From assembly GCA_900318995.1 (NCBI GenBank), contig ONMR01000004.1:62001-126000 (forward strand): DNA of 64,000 bases, written 5' to 3'. The notes beneath the pieces were generated by a model, which did no database searches, was not told the origin of the DNA, and saw only the letters and a program-made list of their open reading frames with translations. Of this stretch, positions 26,517 through 34,539 are shown in pieces. Origin of the DNA: an uncultured Prevotellaceae bacterium. Its GTDB lineage: Bacteria > Bacteroidota > Bacteroidia > Bacteroidales > Bacteroidaceae. The position numbers were made by a program, and so were the translations under genes. How positions within the stretch are numbered: the stretch's first letter is position 1; the number at the start of each line of letters is the position of its first letter.

Positions 26517-27371
26517 ATGCTGGAAAGAAATGTAGAGACCTTTATTGGCTGTGATGCCTCATATGCCGATGCCCGCATAGTGCTCTTTGGAGCACCGTTT
26601 GACTCCACCACGTCATTCCGTCCGGGGACCCGCTTTGCCCCGCACGCCATCCGCTCCGAGTCATTCGGCCTGGAGACCTACAGCCCCTGGCTGGACCGCG
26701 ACCTGGAGGACATCAGCGTCTTTGACAGCGGTGACATAGAACTCTGCATAGGCAGTGCCGATAAAGCTCTGAACCAGATATCGGAGCGTACCGCCACGAT
26801 CCTTGCCGACGGCAAGATCCCCTTCATGATAGGAGGAGAGCATCTGGTAACCCTGGGAGCCTTCCGCGAGGTATTCAAGAAATACCCCAACGTGCACATC
26901 ATCCACTTTGACGCCCACACCGATCTGCGAGACCAGTACCTTGACGTAAAGCTATCACACGCCTGCGTAATCCGCCGCTGTCACGACCTGACAGGCGACG
27001 GCCGAATCCACCAGTTCGGAATCCGCTCCGGAGAGCGCCCCGAATGGCAGTGGGCCCGAGCCGGCCACACCGATCTGCACCCCTTCAACTTTGAAGGCCT
27101 TAAGGATACTGTTGCCGCATTGGGTCAGGCTCCAGTCTATTTCACCATAGACCTGGATGTAATGGATCCGTCCGTATTCCCCGGAACCGGAACTCCAGAG
27201 TACGGAGGTGTAACTTTCATGCAATTGATAGAAGCAATATACACAGTCTGCAACAGCTGCAATATCGTGGCCCTTGACGTAAACGAGCTCTGCCCGCCCT
27301 ACGACCAAACCGGAGCCTCAACCGCCGCGGCCTGCAAGATAATAAGAGAATTGCTGTTAGCTATCAAGTGA
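26517..27371 (+). CDS. speB: Agmatinase (ureohydrolase)
   Basis: 284 residues, arginase/agmatinase family with both manganese motifs: HFDAHTDLRD and TIDLDVMDPSVFPGTGTPE, plus GGEHLVTLG. Converts agmatine to putrescine and urea. In genomes using the carboxyaminopropylagmatine route a homologue acts on aminopropylagmatine instead, which is possible here. Third gene of the polyamine operon. Confidence 0.9.
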   Translation: MLERNVETFIGCDASYADARIVLFGAPFDSTTSFRPGTRFAPHAIRSESFGLETYSPWLDRDLEDISVFDSGDIELCIGSADKALNQISERTATILADGKIPFMIGGEHLVTLGAFREVFKKYPNVHIIHFDAHTDLRDQYLDVKLSHACVIRRCHDLTGDGRIHQFGIRSGERPEWQWARAGHTDLHPFNFEGLKDTVAALGQAPVYFTIDLDVMDPSVFPGTGTPEYGGVTFMQLIEAIYTVCNSCNIVALDVNELCPPYDQTGASTAAACKIIRELLLAIK

Positions 27372-27399
27372 CCGTCGCCACCCTCGGCGCGTCAGAGGG

Positions 27400-27447
27400 A
27401 GGGGCCCGCGCCCGTAGGGCGTGGGAGGGATAGGCCCCAAAGGGGCC
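27400..27447. repeat. GC-rich palindromic element in the polyamine operon
   Basis: In the 141-base gap after speB: GCCC GTA GGGC and GGCCCC AAA GGGGCC (27433-27447) are neighbouring hairpins in a G-rich tract (GAGGGAGGGGCCC...GTGGGAGGGATAGG). Unlike the A and B palindromes; may be a REP-type element or an operon-internal processing site. Confidence 0.45.
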
Positions 27448-27512
27448 GTAGTCCGGCAATGGTAGTAGTAAAATTTGCGGGGTTAGAAGAAATCACAAAA
27501 AAAAATAGAATT

Positions 27513-28778
27513 ATGGGAAAGGTTTTAGTAATAGGCTGCGGAGGAGTAGCCCAGGTAGCGATTCAGAAGTGCGCCCAGAACGACGCAGTGTTCAGCGAGA
27601 TTTGCATTGCAAGCCGCACGGTTAGCAAGTGTGACGACCTTAAGAAGAAGATTGAGGCCGAAGGCAAGAGCCGTTCCAAGATTACTACGGCAAAAGTGAA
27701 TGCCGACAGCGTGGACGAGCTGATAGCCCTGATCAAGAGCGTAAAGCCCGATGTAGTGCTCAACCTGGCTCTGCCGTATCAGGATCTGACCATCATGGAC
27801 GCCTGCCTTGCATGCGGAGTACACTACGTTGACTCAGCAAACTATGAGCCCGAGGACACTGAGGATCCCACTTGGCGCGCCATTTACGAGAAGCGCTGCA
27901 AGGAGCAGGGCTTTACCGCCTATTTTGACTACTCATGGCAGTGGGCATATCAGAAGAAATACAAGGATGCAGGTATCACCGCAATCCTGGGAACCGGCTT
28001 TGACCCGGGCGTAACCAGCGTATTCTCAGCATACGCACTCAAACACTACTTTGACCAGATAGACACCATCGATATCCTGGACTGCAACGGTGGTGACCAC
28101 GGTTATCCCTTTGCCACCAACTTCAACCCCGAGATAAACCTGAGGGAGGTATCGGCCAACGGTTCATACTGGGAGAACGGCCACTGGGTAGAGACCAAGC
28201 CCATGGAGATAAAGCGCGAGTACAATTTTGAGCAGGTGGGCATGAAAGATATGTATCTGCTTCATCATGAGGAGATTGAGTCACTTGCCAAGAACATCCC
28301 CGGCGTAAAGAGAATCCGTTTCTTCATGACATTCGGCCAGAGTTACCTTACTCACATGAAGTGTCTTGAGAACGTAGGCATGCTGCGCACCGATCCCGTA
28401 ATGTTTGAGGGCCGTGAGATAGTTCCCATCCAGTTCCTCAAGGCTCTGCTGCCCGATCCCGCATCGCTGGGCCCGCGCACAGTAGGCAAGACCAATATCG
28501 GTTGCATCTATACCGGCACCAAGGACGGCCAGAAGCGTGCCATCAAGATTTACAACGTGTGCGACCATCAGGAGTGCTACAAGGAGGTGGGCTCACAGGC
28601 CATCTCTTACACCACCGGCGTTCCTGCAATGATCGGAACCATGATGGTTATGACCGGCCAGTGGAAGGGCGCAGGCGTGTTCAACGTTGAGGAGTTTGAT
28701 CCCGATCCCTACATGGAGGCCCTGAACAAGTGGGGTTTGCCTTGGGTTGTGGATGAGAACCCCGTAATGGTTGACTGA
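27513..28778 (+). CDS. Carboxynorspermidine/carboxyspermidine dehydrogenase
   Basis: 421 residues from MGKVLVIGCGGVAQVAI; an upstream in-frame ATG at 27459 would add 18 residues without family similarity and precede the Rossmann glycine motif. Saccharopine-dehydrogenase-like fold with NAD(P)-binding GCGGVAQ and the LGTGFDPGVTSVFSAYAL segment. Condenses aspartate semialdehyde with a diamine (or agmatine) by reductive amination to a carboxy-polyamine. The decarboxylase that completes the route follows after 14 bases. Confidence 0.92.
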   Translation: MGKVLVIGCGGVAQVAIQKCAQNDAVFSEICIASRTVSKCDDLKKKIEAEGKSRSKITTAKVNADSVDELIALIKSVKPDVVLNLALPYQDLTIMDACLACGVHYVDSANYEPEDTEDPTWRAIYEKRCKEQGFTAYFDYSWQWAYQKKYKDAGITAILGTGFDPGVTSVFSAYALKHYFDQIDTIDILDCNGGDHGYPFATNFNPEINLREVSANGSYWENGHWVETKPMEIKREYNFEQVGMKDMYLLHHEEIESLAKNIPGVKRIRFFMTFGQSYLTHMKCLENVGMLRTDPVMFEGREIVPIQFLKALLPDPASLGPRTVGKTNIGCIYTGTKDGQKRAIKIYNVCDHQECYKEVGSQAISYTTGVPAMIGTMMVMTGQWKGAGVFNVEEFDPDPYMEALNKWGLPWVVDENPVMVD

Positions 28779-28792
28779 TTTATTTAAGGCCG

Positions 28793-29944
28793 ATGGACGC
28801 AGCGCAACTGCATACCCCGTGTTACGTAATTGACCGCGACCGCCTGGAGGAGAATCTCAAGGTGCTGCGCGGCGTGATGGACCGAACCGGATGCCGTATT
28901 CTGCTGGCGCAGAAGGCGTTCAGTTGCTATGCCGTCTATCCGCTGATATCCCAATATCTCTGTGGCGCTACAGCAAGCGGGCTCTTTGAGGCCCGCCTGT
29001 GCCACGAGGAGATGCCTGGGCGTGAGAACCACGTTTTTTCTCCTGCTTTCCGTGAGGAGGATATGCGGGAGATACTTTCCATCTGTGACCATATCGTATT
29101 CAATTCCATACGTCAGCTGGAACTTTTTGGTGCGCGCGCCAAGGAGGCCGGCCTGCAGGTGGGCCTGCGCATAAATCCGCAGATATCAACACAGCCCGCG
29201 GAGCATGCCATCTATGATCCTTGCGCTCCGGGCAGCAGGTTAGGGGTGTCTTTGGCCGAATTCCGTGATGGAATAGCTCGGAATCCTGCCTTGCTGAATT
29301 TGCTTGACGGATTACACTTTCATACTCTCTGCGAGCAGAACTCCGACGACCTGGAGACCACCCTGAACGGCTTTGAGGAGCAGTTCCGAGAGTGGCTCCC
29401 GCAGATGAAATGGGTGAACTTTGGCGGCGGACACCATATTACCCGCGCTGATTACGATATCCCGCGCCTGGAGCGCTGCATTGAGCGTATGTCTAAGGGT
29501 TACGGTCTTACGGTATATCTGGAGCCGGGTGAGGCAATCGCCCTCAATGCCGGTTATCTGCATACCCAGGTGCTAGAGGTTCAGCACCACGCAGGATCAA
29601 TGGATATAGCCATCCTTGATACATCGGCCGCCTGCCACATGCCCGATGTGATTGAGATGCCGTATCGGCCCCCGCTAAGAGACAGCGGTCAGCCTCAGGA
29701 AAAGAAATACACCTACCGTTTGGGCGGTCCCACATGCTTATCGGGCGATATAATAGGGGAGTACTCCTTTGATGAGCCATTAAAAGAAGGCCAGACCCTC
29801 ATATTCGAGGATATGGCCATCTACTCCATGGTCAAGAACAACACCTTCAACGGCATGCCCCTGCCGTCAATCTACCTTAAACAGGGCTCCAACTACACCC
29901 TCCTCAAGTCCTTCACCTACGCTGACTTCAAGTCCCGCCTTTGA
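28793..29944 (+). CDS. nspC: Carboxynorspermidine/carboxyspermidine decarboxylase
   Basis: 383 residues, alanine-racemase-fold PLP decarboxylase. The N-terminus TPCYVIDRDRLEENLKVLRG holds the barrel start, LLAQKAFSCYAVYPL carries the PLP lysine, WVNFGGGHHITRADYD binds phosphate, and LGGPTCLSGD contains the catalytic Cys. Removes the carboxyl group from carboxy(nor)spermidine to give spermidine-type polyamines. Last gene of the operon. Together with the preceding gene it gives a SpeD-independent route. Confidence 0.93.
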   Translation: MDAAQLHTPCYVIDRDRLEENLKVLRGVMDRTGCRILLAQKAFSCYAVYPLISQYLCGATASGLFEARLCHEEMPGRENHVFSPAFREEDMREILSICDHIVFNSIRQLELFGARAKEAGLQVGLRINPQISTQPAEHAIYDPCAPGSRLGVSLAEFRDGIARNPALLNLLDGLHFHTLCEQNSDDLETTLNGFEEQFREWLPQMKWVNFGGGHHITRADYDIPRLERCIERMSKGYGLTVYLEPGEAIALNAGYLHTQVLEVQHHAGSMDIAILDTSAACHMPDVIEMPYRPPLRDSGQPQEKKYTYRLGGPTCLSGDIIGEYSFDEPLKEGQTLIFEDMAIYSMVKNNTFNGMPLPSIYLKQGSNYTLLKSFTYADFKSRL

Positions 29945-29974
29945 CACAGAAGGATCAGTTCCCTGTGTCAAATG

Positions 29975-31027
29975 TCAAAGAGACTTAACCTCCCACCAAC
30001 CATCACGCTTACCATTTTTCCTGACAAGGAAGCCTTTCTCTGTGAGCCGCACAGTCATAGTTTTAACTGTTCGCGTAGACCGGTTGATGTTTTTGGCTAT
30101 CATTTCTTGAGTCGCCTTGGGATTCTCTTTTAAGAATTGAAGGAGGGCCGATTCTTCCAAAGTGCAATTCAAAGTGCAAAAATTGCACTTTGAATCATGC
30201 TCCATTTCACTTTGAGAGCTTATATGAAGATTACGGTTCTTAAGTTCATTCTGCTCACCCAGAACTAGGTTTCTCAAGAATTGAATAAGGTATGTAAGAT
30301 CCGGAGCTACATCTTTCTCCCTGTTTGTATAGTTCGCTCTAACCAAAGCATTTCGGAAATACCACGAGTGGGCAGCAAACATGTCATTTGAGACAGAGTA
30401 ACCAAAAGAACGCAAATACTTAATAAGGAAAACTGCTGTAGTACGGGTGTTACCCTCACCAAAAGGATGTATTTGCCACAGACCTGCCGTAAATGCTGCG
30501 ATATGAGCTATAGACTCATCAATTGATACAGCACTGTAATTAAACTTATGCTCCTGCGCAAAATCATATTCAAGTGTTTCAGACAGATTCTCAAAAGGAT
30601 TGTATAAGACCGATGCACCATCAAGCACCCATTCCTGCTTGGAAATGTTATAAGTCCTGTACTTACCGGCAAACTTGAAAATACCTTCAAACAGACGACG
30701 GTGAATTCGCTGAAACTCTAACGGGCTGCAGGCAAAAGTATCTTCTTCAAGCAGTTCTGTTATCCTGGCCGATACTTTATCGGCCTCTTCTGTGCGTTCC
30801 TTTTCAGATAACAACCGGCCTTCTTTAGACTTGTAATAGGTGTCAATAAGTCCCTTGACCTGCTCAATTGTTATATCACCCTCAATATGACGCTTTGCGG
30901 TATCAAGCAGATAAGCCGATGGCTTGAGGCCATCCACATCCTGTAAGCCGATGGCCGTTTGCCAGGCTTGAGCCTTTACTTTAGCCCCAGGCTCTCCCTG
31001 TCTGATATACTCGTCAAATTCGCTCAT
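29975..31027 (-). CDS. Fic-domain protein with C-terminal winged helix
   Basis: 350 residues. Fic core motif HPFGEGNTRTT at 187-197 (catalytic His187), flap region near KQEWVLDG, and an N-terminal IEGDITIEQVKGL segment typical of this Bacteroidetes Fic subgroup. The C-terminus (about 285-345) is a winged helix (ATQEMIAKNINRSTRTVKTM). Fic enzymes AMPylate or otherwise nucleotidylate proteins; substrate unknown. The inhibitory S/TxxxE motif is not clear: the candidate KRHIEG (45-50) has Lys where Ser/Thr is expected. Monocistronic, with AT-rich flanks. Confidence 0.9.
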   Translation of the reverse strand: MSEFDEYIRQGEPGAKVKAQAWQTAIGLQDVDGLKPSAYLLDTAKRHIEGDITIEQVKGLIDTYYKSKEGRLLSEKERTEEADKVSARITELLEEDTFACSPLEFQRIHRRLFEGIFKFAGKYRTYNISKQEWVLDGASVLYNPFENLSETLEYDFAQEHKFNYSAVSIDESIAHIAAFTAGLWQIHPFGEGNTRTTAVFLIKYLRSFGYSVSNDMFAAHSWYFRNALVRANYTNREKDVAPDLTYLIQFLRNLVLGEQNELKNRNLHISSQSEMEHDSKCNFCTLNCTLEESALLQFLKENPKATQEMIAKNINRSTRTVKTMTVRLTEKGFLVRKNGKRDGWWEVKSL

Positions 31028-31214
31028 ACACTTTCACAAAAATAACAAAAATAAGGCAGAATGCAAAATCTAACATGTCACAATAGTATCGTCTGAATAC
31101 AAATATACTTATTTTTTATGATAATTTGTGGCGTTTTGGTAATCCCGCGTATCAGTAAAATTTCTTTACTTTGCAATGTTTAATAGTTGAGTCCCGACAT
31201 AGTAAAAGAAACAG

Positions 31215-32003
31215 ATGAAATACAGTACCACTTATCCCATAACGGCTTCGCAGATGGATGGCAATTACCGTCTTACGGTTGACGGCATACTTTCATATCA
31301 TGAGAATACAGTAGCCCGATATCTTACATCGTTGGGCTTGGCTGCATTTGACATGCAGAAACAGGACAAGACGTGGATAATATCCGAGATTAACGTTGAG
31401 ATGCCGGGCGTACCGGCTATCTGGACAGAGGATGTTACTTTTACCGTGTGGATAAGTGAGATGTCATCCCTTAGGGTCTGGTTTGATTTTGTGGGCGTTG
31501 AGGCTCATACAGGCGTTGTGGCTGCCCGCGGCAACAGCTGCTGGTCACTCATATCAATGTCAGGACGCAAACCCGTGGCATGTGATGGTCTTATCCCGGA
31601 GCAGGAAGTTGTTGACGAACTTGTAATAGGTCCACACCGTCGTCGCAAGCCGGGTAATATGGCTGCCGAACCTGTGGAATCGATGGACCATACCATAAAC
31701 CTGATTGACCTTGATTTTAACGGCCATACCAATAACCGCCGATACATCCAGATGGCGCTGGCCTGTTTCAAGCCCGGTTTTATTAAAGCATACCGCCCGG
31801 ATATGCTGAACATAAGGTTCATTCATGAGTCCCTGATGGGTGATACCGTAAGGACCGCTACTTACCCCTCTGATGATGACAATACGTTCATAGGCATTTC
31901 AACAAACGGTCAGGGACAGGAACTGTGCCGTGTTACAAGCCGCTGGAGGGAACGGGAGCCGCTGCCGGACATTTCGGATTTCAACTATATTAGGAATGAG
32001 TGA
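31215..32003 (+). CDS. Acyl-ACP thioesterase (FatA/FatB family)
   Basis: 262 residues with two hot-dog domains: N-terminal YPITASQMDGNYRLTVDGIL and C-terminal VESMDHTINLIDLDFNGHTNN, the region with the catalytic Asn/His of plant and bacterial acyl-ACP thioesterases. Releases free fatty acids from acyl-ACP in the cytoplasm. Its stop overlaps the ATG of a decayed HMA-domain gene (31996). Confidence 0.88.
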   Translation: MKYSTTYPITASQMDGNYRLTVDGILSYHENTVARYLTSLGLAAFDMQKQDKTWIISEINVEMPGVPAIWTEDVTFTVWISEMSSLRVWFDFVGVEAHTGVVAARGNSCWSLISMSGRKPVACDGLIPEQEVVDELVIGPHRRRKPGNMAAEPVESMDHTINLIDLDFNGHTNNRRYIQMALACFKPGFIKAYRPDMLNIRFIHESLMGDTVRTATYPSDDDNTFIGISTNGQGQELCRVTSRWREREPLPDISDFNYIRNE

Positions 32004-32171
32004 TTTCTTTGTTTCACTGGCTGGTGTTACGGCCCAGACAGGAAACCGCCTGTTCAGGGTGTTCAGAGTGCCTTGGCCAATGTAGGCGCCGGTACCCTGA
32101 CCGTAACCGGCACCGCTACAGAATCCGATATACGCAGGGCAGTGGAGCAGGCTGGGTTTGAGATGCATTAG
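31996..32171 (+). pseudogene. Decayed heavy-metal-associated (HMA) domain gene
   Basis: From ATG 31996 the frame reads MSDFFVSLAGVTAQTGNRLF; after a frameshift the other frame reads VQSALANVGAGTLTVTG and ends DIRRAVEQAGFEMH with a stop at 32169. Joined, this is an HMA metallochaperone fold (ferredoxin-like, ending xxAVExAGF). The metal motif xTCxxC has become TAQTG, so both cysteines are lost and the frame is broken. It overlaps the thioesterase stop and is followed immediately by a 76-bp B element. Confidence 0.5.
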
Positions 32172-32247
32172 TGACGCATTGTTCGCTCGGTCCGAAGGGA
32201 CGCTTTTACAAAGTGAATCGACTAAAAGAAACGACCCCTTTGCGTCA
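32172..32247. mobile_element. Long B-family element, 76 bp
   Basis: Ends TGACGCA...TGCGTCA, with an inner hairpin CTTTTA...TAAAAG. The same 76-bp length, with about ten differences and in opposite orientation, recurs at 61340-61415. Its right-end TCA is the stop codon (minus strand) of the PLD-like gene. No coding capacity. Confidence 0.7.
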
Positions 32248-32748
32248 CTTTGCGATAGGATCGCTGCAGAACTTCTTCCGTCCGCAGTTTTTGCACTGGA
32301 TTCCGGCCCAGACTGAATCCAGCTGATTCATGGATTGTTCTACCAGGGTTGGGTCATCGGTCAGTATTCCGGCCTCAAAGTTGCGGGTTTGGGGGCTTTT
32401 CATGCCTATTCCGGCGCCGGTCAGATTTGCGGAGCCGATGTACGCTAACGAATGGTCAAATATGATGATCTTGAAGTGTACTCTGGGGCAGAGAACCCGT
32501 TCCAGTCCATCAAACAGAATAGGGTACCGGTCAAAGTCCTGGCGGAAGTTGGGGCCGGGCTCCTTGGCGTGAACCAGACGCACTTCACGCCCTTTCTTAA
32601 GCAGGTCGGCCAGCACTCCCAGGAACGGCCGCTCACCGACATAAAGGTCCTTTATATCGGCCGTACCAATCCAGAGTGATTCCTTTACGTTGGGAACCCG
32701 CTCTATCACCTCCTTGAAGTGGGCTTGGTCTGCAATGTACTGTATCAT
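32245..32748 (-). CDS. PLD-like (HKD) nuclease with C-terminal zinc ribbon
   Basis: 167 residues from MIQYIADQAHFKEVIERVP. One HKD motif, HFKIIIFDHSLAYIGSANLT (H-x-K-x4-D with the following GSANLT), so a dimer would be needed for a full active site. The C-terminal CKNCGRKKFC is a probable metal-binding cluster. Family members are phosphodiesterases or nucleases. In-frame codons upstream of 32748 cross the A2 palindrome and are not taken as coding. The stop is supplied by the B element. Confidence 0.78.
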   Translation of the reverse strand: MIQYIADQAHFKEVIERVPNVKESLWIGTADIKDLYVGERPFLGVLADLLKKGREVRLVHAKEPGPNFRQDFDRYPILFDGLERVLCPRVHFKIIIFDHSLAYIGSANLTGAGIGMKSPQTRNFEAGILTDDPTLVEQSMNQLDSVWAGIQCKNCGRKKFCSDPIAK

Positions 32749-32783
32749 ACATACAATTGTCTGAATACAAATATACTCAAAAA

Positions 32784-32816
32784 TGATACAAAAGGGGTCT
32801 GTCCCCTTTTGTACTA
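32784..32816. repeat. A-family palindrome (A2)
   Basis: TGATACAAAAGGGG, loop TCTGT, CCCCTTTTGTACTA; the last bases deviate from the perfect copy. Located upstream of the PLD-like gene. Confidence 0.75.
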
Positions 32817-32864
32817 TTTTCAAAATAGCAAGATTTGGGTATTACCCACGCAAAATCGCGGCAG

Positions 32865-33018
32865 TACCTTTGCGGCTGTAAAAGCAATGGTTATGATAGC
32901 GATGATAATTGGAATATGTTTTGGTTTGTGTGGAAGAGGAAAGGGGGTCAACTCCGCTCCCGAAAGTGAGATTGAACGATAACAGGAAGGGCCTGCATTG
33001 CAGGCTCTTCTTTTCTTT
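32865..33018 (+). ncRNA. Short transcription unit with possible 31-residue membrane peptide
   Basis: TACCTTTG at 32865-32872 and a terminator GCCTGCA/TGCAGGC (32991-33005) plus T-rich tail bound a transcript of about 140 bases. It contains an ATG at 32887 opening a 31-codon frame (MVMIAMIIGICFGLCGRGKG..., stop at 32982) with a hydrophobic start. Either a small membrane peptide or an sRNA/leader of the following membrane gene; evidence is not enough to choose. Confidence 0.35.
32991..33018 (+). terminator. Terminator-like hairpin before the membrane gene
   Basis: GCCTGCA TT GCAGGC followed by TCTTCTTTTCTTT. Confidence 0.55.
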
Positions 33019-33050
33019 GTACAGTTTTTAATCAATTAATAATTACAGTT

Positions 33051-33584
33051 ATGAAACCTATTTTTAAAGTTATCCTTCTGGCAATCGCTTATCTTGCCAC
33101 ATTCATTCTTGGTTCATTGACAGGTCTTATTCATCCTGCATGCTACGCCTACGTAGGCGCACTGCTGCCGTTTATCACAGCCTTTATCTACAAGGCTATG
33201 GTCAAGCAGGTTCCGGGATTCGGCGCTGCAAGTATCATGAACGGACTGGTATTAATTCTGTTCCTCATAGCAGGTGAGGCCGATGCCGTATGCGTAATAG
33301 GAATGATATTCCTGGCAGCTCTCTCGGAGTTCCTCAAGATCAAGTTCCAGTCAAACCCCGTAAAGAGCCTGCGCTGGGGATTCGTGCCAATGGCCTTCTC
33401 GTTCTTTACCTACACTGCTCACTGGTGGACCGACACCCAGGGTTCCCTGGCCGCTGCAGTAGAAGAGATGCGTCCCGGCTACGACCAACTGATGATTCCA
33501 GTCATAGACAACGTTCCGGTTCTGATTCTTGTCTATCTCATCACCATCCCACTTGCAATTCTGGCAATCAGATTGGCAAAATGA
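33051..33584 (+). CDS. MptD-like integral membrane protein (possible ECF S component)
   Basis: 177 residues, about five membrane segments (7-30, 35-55, 65-95, 115-130, 150-175). GLIHPACYAYVGALLPFITAF and LSEFLKIKFQSNPVKSLRWGF resemble the MptD putative ECF transporter S component family. No ATPase or T component is adjacent, so it would rely on shared modules elsewhere. Substrate unknown. Its TGA stop (33582-33584) is the first triplet of the A3 palindrome. Confidence 0.65.
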   Translation: MKPIFKVILLAIAYLATFILGSLTGLIHPACYAYVGALLPFITAFIYKAMVKQVPGFGAASIMNGLVLILFLIAGEADAVCVIGMIFLAALSEFLKIKFQSNPVKSLRWGFVPMAFSFFTYTAHWWTDTQGSLAAAVEEMRPGYDQLMIPVIDNVPVLILVYLITIPLAILAIRLAK

Positions 33585-33612
33585 TACCATTGGGGTCAGG
33601 CCCCAATGGTAC
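33582..33612. repeat. A-family palindrome with compensated arms (A3)
   Basis: TGATACCATTGGGG, loop TCAGG, CCCCAATGGTA. Relative to A1, both arms have changed so that pairing is kept. Confidence 0.8.
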
Positions 33613-33617
33613 TTTTT

Positions 33618-33944
33618 TTAGAGGCGGGGGGTGCGGATTATGTAGAGAATGTTATTGATTATGTAGGCCAGGGCAGCCAGTATTACAACTGATGCCAGTG
33701 CCCTGAAATCATCGCAGAACTCTACTTGAACCGATACGTTTCCCCATGTTATCCTATCATAAATTCTTATGAACAGAATCAGGCATTGCACTGATATTGA
33801 TGTCATGAAAATGGCCTCTATCAGTTTGCCTACAGGTCTGATTTTATCTGTGGCCTTCCATGCCGCAGCTATTGTCGCCAGTAAAAGAACCACAAACGCA
33901 ATAGCATCGAATGTGGATATTGAGGATAAGAAAAACTTTATCAT
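33618..33944 (-). CDS. Small membrane protein, module 1 (paralogue of 35334-35741)
   Basis: 108 residues with about three membrane segments (VVLLLATIAAAWKATDK, AIFMTSISVQCLILFIRIYD, ASVVILAALAYIINNILYII). It ends NNILYIIRTPRL, nearly the same as SRILYIIRTPRI at the end of the 135-residue protein at 35334-35741. Function unknown; part of a duplicated module with a divergent LytTR gene. Confidence 0.65.
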   Translation of the reverse strand: MIKFFLSSISTFDAIAFVVLLLATIAAAWKATDKIRPVGKLIEAIFMTSISVQCLILFIRIYDRITWGNVSVQVEFCDDFRALASVVILAALAYIINNILYIIRTPRL

Positions 33945-33964
33945 AAGGCAGGTCTTTTAGATTC

Positions 33965-34330
33965 TTAGTTTCTACTGTTTTGTATAGCAATGACTATTCT
34001 TGAAATAAGGAATACCATCATTCCCAATGTAATTATGAATAAAGAGATCTTGAAGCCATTAATCCATACCATAGGTGATAGGGCACCGGCGTTTTTTACG
34101 TCGCTCAGGGCGGTCATTATTCTCCAAGTCCATGGAATGAAAGAGAAGGCCAGCGCAATCGATCCTATCGGCCTTACCCATTTTGGAGCTTTCCATCCGC
34201 AGAACAGTATTGCTATCAACAGAATGGTGAATACACTCAGTATCCATGGCGGTACAATCTGGAACAATACGGTTAACGGCCCCGGACCTGTAAACTCATC
34301 CATTACTTCTTCAATTAATTCTTCTTCCAT
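33965..34330 (-). CDS. Small membrane protein, module 1 (paralogue of 35765-36076)
   Basis: 121 residues from MEEELIEEVMDEFTGP; a longer frame to 34402 lacks a sensible start region. Membrane segments near 30-50, 55-75 and 90-115. The block APKWVRPIGSIALAF is repeated in the 103-residue protein at 35765-36076 (APRWVRPIGSIALGF). Lies 20 bases upstream of the 108-residue gene; probably co-transcribed and divergent from the LytTR gene. Confidence 0.65.
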   Translation of the reverse strand: MEEELIEEVMDEFTGPGPLTVLFQIVPPWILSVFTILLIAILFCGWKAPKWVRPIGSIALAFSFIPWTWRIMTALSDVKNAGALSPMVWINGFKISLFIITLGMMVFLISRIVIAIQNSRN

Positions 34331-34539
34331 ATCGCATTTGTTTTTGGTTTGATGCAAAGATATGGTGTTTGAATAGGAACATACAATTTTATAAGGTGTC
34401 ATATCCCTCTGTTTGAGTATTTGTCAGTTGTCAAATCCTGCTGAAAGGCTTAATAACCTTTTTGAGGGGGATTTGACAGCGGTTTTTTTAGCAGAGTGTT
34501 CAGGTATTCACTATCTTCGTCAGCATAAATCCTTTGTAT

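Noticed and set aside
32719-32982. An 87-codon frame running from the PLD-like gene start through the A2 palindrome
   Set aside because: Its upstream half is repeat and promoter DNA. Only the 31-codon frame from 32887 was kept as a weak possibility.
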